Positions 59,294 to 64,000 of a DNA stretch of 64,000 nucleotides are shown in pieces; position 1 is the first letter of the stretch; each line of letters opens with the position of its first letter. The DNA is taken from assembly GCA_022385805.1 (NCBI GenBank), contig MU277731.1, positions 108,802-172,801 on the forward strand. Direction: 5' to 3'. The notes under the pieces were generated by a model that worked only from the letters and a program-made list of their open reading frames with translations, ran no database searches and had not been told where the DNA came from. Source of the stretch: Pilatotrama ljubarskyi (taxonomy: Eukaryota > Basidiomycota > Agaricomycetes > Polyporales > Polyporaceae). A program made the translations under genes and the position numbers.

Positions 59294-60050
59294 ATGCTCG
59301 CAGCCAACGTTCCCTACAGGATAGCGCGCCTCGCGTCCTTGTTCCTCACCTTCGCCTTTGGCGTCATCGGTTTCGCGATGGGCATAAACGCCCTCGTCAA
59401 GTCGAACAACCAGAAGGACCTGGTCAAGAGGGAGGCGCCCCTCGGCGCGCAGGTCGATGTTAATACCGACGATATCTTCGACGTGGGCTGCGTCGTGACC
59501 GCCGTCTGTGCAGCTCTCGCCGTCGTATCCCTCGCTTCCCTCGCCCTCCTCCTGTTCGCCCGTTCGACCACCGCGAGCAACGTGCCGCTCTCGACGCGCA
59601 CGCTCCCCATCCAGGCGCTCTTGCTTTCATTCCTGACCATCTGGCTTTTCGCGTCGTTGGTACCGATGACGGATTTTGTCGCGAACAGGGAGGCGAAGGT
59701 CACCGCGACTCTCGGCGGCGTACAACTTCAGCCCTCAGTCATCAAGGCTGTCGAGCAGTCGCTGGGCGTTACCTCTGTGTACCATGAGATTGACTACTGT
59801 GAGCAGCATTTTTTTGTCCGGATCTGATGTGAAGCGTGTTTCTGATCCGCCGGGTATCCCAGTGAGGCTCGCCGTCATCCTTCCTTGGATCGCATTCCTG
59901 TTCGCCGCGATCTCGAGTGCCCTCTCGCTTGCCGCTGCGCGTCGTGCACGTCATGTGGCTCCCACCACCACCACGACCCCTGCGACCACGGCCGATCCAG
60001 CGCCGAGTGTGAACGAGAAGGGGGCGAAGGTCGATGAGACCCAGGTATAG
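59294..60050 (+). CDS. Four-helix membrane protein of unknown function
   Basis: Two exons, about 230 residues. ATG 59294 begins MLAANVPYRIARLASLFLTF. Four hydrophobic helices are visible: about residues 11-34 (ASLFLTFAFGVIGFAMGINA), 64-88 (GCVVTAVCAALAVVSLASLA), 105-124 (PIQALLLSFLTIWLFASLVP) and, in exon 2, LAVILPWIAFLFAAISSALS. A roughly 68-bp intron splits a Leu codon between IDY and RLAVI. The C-terminus is cytoplasm-like, Thr/Pro-rich, ending EKGAKVDETQV at TAG 60048-60050. The topology resembles MARVEL/SUR7-type four-helix proteins, but the characteristic Cys motif between helices 1 and 2 is not seen, so I do not assign the family. Probably plasma or internal membrane. Confidence 0.78.
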
Positions 60051-60517
60051 GAACTCAGCGATGGCCGTACTTCATGCCAGCGCCAGGTACGTGCCCCTCT
60101 CGAATCTATGTAGTCTAGATCACTGATGTTCCTTCAACGCAGGTTACCGAGAGTTAGCACATACCCAGATCTACGACTGCTCACGAGGACTTCGCATGAC
60201 TACGAGCCTCCTCTACCCAACTCACGCCTACTAGCCTACGATGATCTTGACGATATCATAACTAATACGTCGACGATGTAATACTGCGAGATTCTAGGTT
60301 GTTGTGTGACGGCTTCTCCAGGCGGCTTCAAGCTTCAGCAAGGGTTGAGAGAACGCAACCCTGGTTTGCCTGCATGATGAAGGTCCCAGCATGTGCTCTC
60401 GCAAGAGCCGATTATGGTTGACTTCAATCGCGCTGGTTGTGCTATATGACAGCCTATGACGCCTGTTTGGTCCTGTTAGGATCGCAAGCCGTTGGCATGT
60501 CCGAGGCTTACCACACT

Positions 60518-60770
60518 GCGCTATATAGTGCTGCCGCAATGTAAAGGTCACCCTGACGAGAGCCAAGGTGAGGTGGACCTTGCCTTGACCGGCATCTCGG
60601 CATCGCACCTTGGAGCCACCTTGACTTGACCTACCTCCAAGCTGGTGACTCAGAATTGCCGTTTATGGTAGGCAATCTCAAGGCAAAGGTGGGCTCCAAG
60701 GTGGAATTTTCAAACTCCGATGACCTTGGAGGCACCTTTTACCTTGCATTGCGGCAACACTAGCGCTATA
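60518..60770. repeat. 8-bp target-site duplications flanking the MITE (60518-60525, 60763-60770)
   Basis: GCGCTATA occurs exactly at both borders. An 8-bp duplication is characteristic of hAT-superfamily transposition. Confidence 0.85.
60526..60762. mobile_element. Non-autonomous hAT-like MITE, 237 bp
   Basis: Terminal inverted repeats TAGTGCTGCCGCAATG at the left and CATTGCGGCAACACTA at the right match at 15 of 16 positions. They are bounded by perfect 8-bp GCGCTATA duplications. The interior has no coding capacity but carries seven copies of ACCTTG or its complement CAAGGT, clustered near both ends, plus related AAGG strings. hAT elements commonly have such short subterminal repeats as transposase-binding sites. 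The element should depend on a hAT transposase elsewhere. Family named from duplication length and end structure only. Confidence 0.83.
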
Positions 60771-61508
60771 GCACTTTGCGACATTTTCTGGATTGCCGTC
60801 TCGTCGTGATACGGCTTCATTCTGCCGCCCCTACCCTTCAGACACTGACATTTGCACCACTGTCTGTGTCGATAGGGAACAACGTCAAGATGACAACCGG
60901 TGCATACCGGTGCTTCCTCAAGAGGCTTCGGACCGGCCGCCCGGCGTCGGAGATACACCAATCTCGGTACATGCTAAGGTACAGATACTCTGCACTGACG
61001 CGTTTCTTGGCAGACAGAGGTCTTATACAAGGTCATCGGCATCAGATACTAGAGTCGTGCTCCCTTCTACCGTACTCACTCATTGCACTGGCATGTCTAC
61101 GCGTCGACGTCGCTCTTGGTTCCAGCGGCCAATGCGTGTAACTCTGCGAACAGCTGGCTAATGCTGACTCTTCCACTGGATGCACCTGGCAGGTGCATGC
61201 AATACATACTCGCCCGGCGACGCTTTTGTTCGGTGTGCACACGCGAGGCGACGCACACTTAGCCACTTTGACCTTGGTTCGCGTGGCATCCAAGCAGCCA
61301 CGCCGGCCTCGCCACTCGCCATGTCAAAGCGCATGAACCCGGAAAGCGTATAAATGTTGACTTTAGCCATAGACATGCCTTGGCTTTCGCTTCCTTGCAA
61401 ACAGAGTCGTTTGAACGTCTTCGCAGTTCGTCGCCTCCAAGGTATGTACATATTGTGTTGCACTGCTAAGGAGCTGCTAACCCTCGATTGCCTTCATAGC
61501 CACATAAA

Positions 61509-63199
61509 ATGTCCTCCTCAGCGATGTCCGCGACGCACCGGTGTCTCCTCGTCAACGAGATATTCCAAGTGATCGCAGAAGAGCTATACGAGAATGGGGG
61601 GCAAAGGACCCTGAGCGCGCTAGCTAGGACGTGCAAGGTGCTCCATGAAGCGGTCCTGCCGGTACTCTGGAACTCCCTCGACAGCATCGTGCCGCTGTTG
61701 CGCCTCTTCCCGCCCGATACGTGGTCCGAGATCCAAAACCCCGATGGAGGGAACGTCCTCGTGCGTGCTCGCCTTTGCGACGCCCGCTTCGCTAGCTAAC
61801 CCTTCAGCATCAACAGAGAATCATCAAACCGGACGCGCTGGTGTGGACACGGTTCAACCACTACGCGCCACACGTCCGAAAGCTCATCTGGAAAGACCGG
61901 TCGGACGTCTCGCTCCTCGCGCTCTCCGCCCTCTCTGTCTACCGCCCAATGGACCACCCGCTGCTTCCTGAGCTGCGCACGCTCATGTGGTGCGAAGACC
62001 GTCCGCCGTACTTTGCGTTCATCCACCTCTTCCTCTCACCGACGATCCGCGAGCTCGGGCTCACGAGTTCCGACTTCGACGCCGGGGAAATCATGGCTCT
62101 GCTGGACAACGCCGCTCGGATCTGCACGCAGGTTGAGCTCGTCACCATCTGCACGAGCATGATGGCCGAGAGCTCGCCGATCTGTACTGAGGCCATAGGC
62201 GAGGCGTTCGCGCGGTTCATCCGGGCTACACCGAACCTCAAGGCGTTCAATGCGGAGCTATGTTTGACTGCGCCTTGCGTGGAGGCTCTGGCGGCATTGC
62301 CGAGGCTCGAGATGCTCGATCTGTTCATAGGGCCGAAGGACATGGAGGCGATCGCAGCCTCTGCTGCCCGTGTCTCGTCTAAAGGCTGCTGGTTCCCATC
62401 CCTTGGGCTGTTGGCGCTCAATGTGATCAGGCTTGACGCAAACACCAAGACGTTCCTTGGGGCCATCCAGAGTCCCTCTCTTCTGGAGCTCGCGATTACG
62501 ACCCTCCGCCAACCAGACGCGCACATGCTCAAGCAACAGTTCGAGGTCCTTGCGCGTGGGCCATGGCGCGACACGCTAATGACTCTCGTCTTGGAGTTTG
62601 AGCACCCGCGCTACGAAAATGCCCCGCCGCCGCCGTCCCTGGACGTCGGCTATGCGCTCCAGCCGCTCTACGCGCTCCCAGAGCTGGACACGTTCGCTAT
62701 CCGCGGGCCCTCCGTTGCTGTGGACTCGAGCACGCTCCGGTCGATCGCGAACGCCTGGAGCAAGCTCGAGTTCCTCTCCATCATCGGTTACCTCCCTCAC
62801 CCGCCGGCCGAGAGGTGCGTGGAGCTCGAAGACCTCGTTCCTTTTGCGCGCAAGTGCCCGGACCTCCATGCGTTGGAGCTGCATCTCAACGCGACGTTCG
62901 TGCCCGATGAGGCCGCCATGACACGCCTTCTCCCCGAGCCCTCGTCGTCTCGATTGCGGAGTCTCACGGTGTACGAGGCGCCAATCTCGGGCCCGCAGAA
63001 CGTGGCTGACGTCCTGGAGAGGTTATTCCCCATGGCGCACGTGGTGGACTACCGCGGCGAGGGCACCTTCCCGGAGGACGCGCAGAGGGGATTCGAGATG
63101 GATTGGCAGGAGGTGCAGAAGATCCTGCAGTGCAGGCTTTCTGCTCGCATGGCGACGGGGCCTGAGCATGTGTCCGCCTGCGCTCTTAGTTCTTGGTGA
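61509..63199 (+). CDS. F-box/leucine-rich-repeat-like protein
   Basis: Two exons joined by a 56-bp intron (61761-61816), about 540 residues. ATG 61509 starts MSSSAMSATHRCLLVNEIFQ. The F-box-like segment is RCLLVNEIFQVIAEELYENG followed by TLSALARTCKVLHEAVLPVL and W, the usual basidiomycete pattern with LARTCK and W. The intron removal gives NVLRIIKPDALVWTRFNHYA. The rest is an irregular LRR-like solenoid (PELRTLMW, PTIRELGLTSSDF, PNLKAFNAELCL, PRLEMLDLFIG, SKLEFLSIIGYLPHPP, PDLHALELHLNATF). Family role: substrate adaptor of SCF E3 ubiquitin ligase; such genes are strongly expanded in Agaricomycetes and targets are mostly unknown. Ends CALSSW at TGA 63197-63199. Confidence 0.86.
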
Positions 63200-63430
63200 G
63201 GTTACATGCACGCCTTCTAGTTTCTCTCTTTGCTGCGTCTTTCCTTTGGGATCTAGATTGCTGGTCATCTTGGTTTGATACTTAGGTCAATGGTCACGCT
63301 CATTTGGGGACTTCAGTTACTTACGTTACGCTCCTTTGTCGCCTCATATATGTAGACGCTGCGTGCTTCACGGATCTCATGCCCGGTTGTATAGTGCTGA
63401 GTCGTTGGACTCACTGTCACCTAGTCTTAT
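63200..63430. other. 3' flank of the F-box gene
   Basis: Short spacer with no gene; includes ACTGTCACC at 63413-63421, repeated at 63813-63821. Confidence 0.45.
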
Positions 63431-63748
63431 AGCTCTTGTGAGGAGGGGTGCTGGTGACCCCCGTGGGAACGTCGGAGTTCGAAGCTATGGTGGGGGATGT
63501 TGGGCGCTTACACCGCCCTCCAAGGCTGCGAGGCTGCGCAAGTGGGCGGGGTTGTGCTGCTACGACACCCAGCGGTTTCAAAGCGTGAAAATATTCGGGA
63601 CGATGAACCACGAAGTGATGAACGCGCACACGGTACTCTTTGGCTTCCTCCCTTCATCACTGCTAGACGCATTACGCGAAAGCGAGAGGACCGTGTTCAA
63701 ACTCCGACGTTCCCACGGGGGTCCCCCGCACCCCTCCTCACAAGAGCT
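63431..63748. mobile_element. Foldback/MITE-like element with 53-bp inverted arms, 318 bp
   Basis: The left arm (63431-63483, starting AGCTCTTGTGAGGAGGGGTG) and right arm (63696-63748) are reverse complements at 50 of 53 positions; the differences are two T/G changes and one C/T change. The 212-bp interior has no recognisable protein. A clean target-site duplication directly outside the arms was not found. A 9-bp direct repeat, ACTGTCACC, lies further out (63413 and 63813) and could be a duplication if the true element is longer. Family unassigned. Confidence 0.72.
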
Positions 63749-63750
63749 TT

Positions 63751-63800
63751 CCAGCCTCTATTCAGAAGGAACGATTATCTTCCGCTGAACTAGAGGCTGG
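63751..63800. repeat. Hairpin, 15-bp stem with one bulged base, 19-nt loop
   Basis: CCAGCCTCTATTCAG at 63751-63765 pairs with CTGAACTAGAGGCTGG at 63785-63800, leaving one unpaired base. It directly adjoins the 53-bp inverted-arm element. Confidence 0.75.
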
Positions 63801-64000
63801 CTTGCGAGCCTAACTGTCACCCAGAGACTGAGTTTACAGGCCAACCTCGGCCACTAGCACCCACTGACGTGGGTTCAGCGCTCAAAGCGGGCGAGTCGGA
63901 GCACCTAACCGTCCCACGGTCCGGGTCAAATTAGGCGGAATGGTGCAATTGGACCATGCCGCCTAATATGGCCCTTCTCCCTTGCGGGTCGAAAGCGCGA
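63801..64000. other. Right edge of the window, structured non-coding DNA
   Basis: No gene. Contains a small stem ACCCAC-TGAC-GTGGGT (63859-63874) and the stronger hairpin at 63931-63966. Confidence 0.5.
63931..63966. repeat. Hairpin, 14-bp stem with one mismatch, 8-nt loop
   Basis: TTAGGCGGAATGGT, loop GCAATTGG, ACCATGCCGCCTAA: 13 of 14 paired positions. It could be the tip of another repeat element cut by the window edge. Confidence 0.75.

Larger units (their letters stand above)
60051..61508. other. 1.46 kb intergenic region containing a hAT-type MITE
   Basis: No protein-coding gene recognised. The MITE at 60526-60762 is described separately. The rest shows short motif-free frames only. 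Confidence 0.5.

Overview
The window looks like nuclear DNA of a filamentous basidiomycete, most likely an Agaricomycete (wood- or litter-decay type). It is GC-rich. Its genes are broken by many short introns of about 50-65 bp with GTRNGT donors and YAG acceptors. The gene content fits: GH18 chitinase with a chitin-binding tail, GH13 amylase with CBM20, a GMC flavo-oxidase, a histidine acid phosphatase, Kre9/Knh1-like wall protein, F-box proteins, and a Ty3/gypsy chromovirus with Agaricomycete-type sequence signatures. Nothing bacterial was seen; there is no CRISPR, rRNA or convincing tRNA.

Layout from left to right: secreted chitinase (+, 418-3271); MTR4/Dob1-type exosome RNA helicase (-, 3448-7163); a 1.6 kb divergent promoter; secreted alpha-amylase (+, 8753-11294); Ser/Pro-rich protein of unknown function (-, 11542-13071); FAD aromatic monooxygenase (-, 13679-15912); 2-oxoglutarate dehydrogenase E1 (-, 16879-20293); small GPI-type Kre9/Knh1-like wall protein (-, 20652-21439); a 7.7 kb BEACH-WD40 gene (+, 22047-29739); histidine acid phosphatase/phytase (+, 30060-31970); profilin (+, 32498-33096); GMC oxidoreductase (+, 33686-36169); a 2.6 kb stretch with no recognisable gene; a small unknown gene (+, 38794-39553); one or two minus-strand genes of low-complexity sequence ending in an F-box-type protein (40109-46268); a complete LTR retrotransposon (46569-56117); a TMT1-like methyltransferase (+, 56906-58212); a four-helix membrane protein (+, 59294-60050); a small hAT-type MITE (60526-60762); an F-box/LRR-like protein (+, 61509-63199); and a cluster of inverted repeats at the right edge (63431-63966).

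Most genes are unrelated housekeeping or secreted-enzyme genes, not a biosynthetic cluster. The most notable accessory DNA is the 9.55 kb Ty3/gypsy element. It has 306-bp LTRs differing at only 3 sites, a TATAT target duplication and one unbroken 2,899-codon Gag-Pol frame. That frame carries a duplicated module before the protease and a roughly 330-residue membrane-segment-containing extension after the chromodomain. Two further non-autonomous elements are visible from inverted repeats alone: a 237-bp hAT-like MITE with a perfect 8-bp target duplication, and a 318-bp foldback with 53-bp arms.

Exon boundaries were read by eye from splice signals and frame continuity, so gene ends are firmer than internal exon counts. 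No database search was run; family assignments come from motifs visible in the translation.
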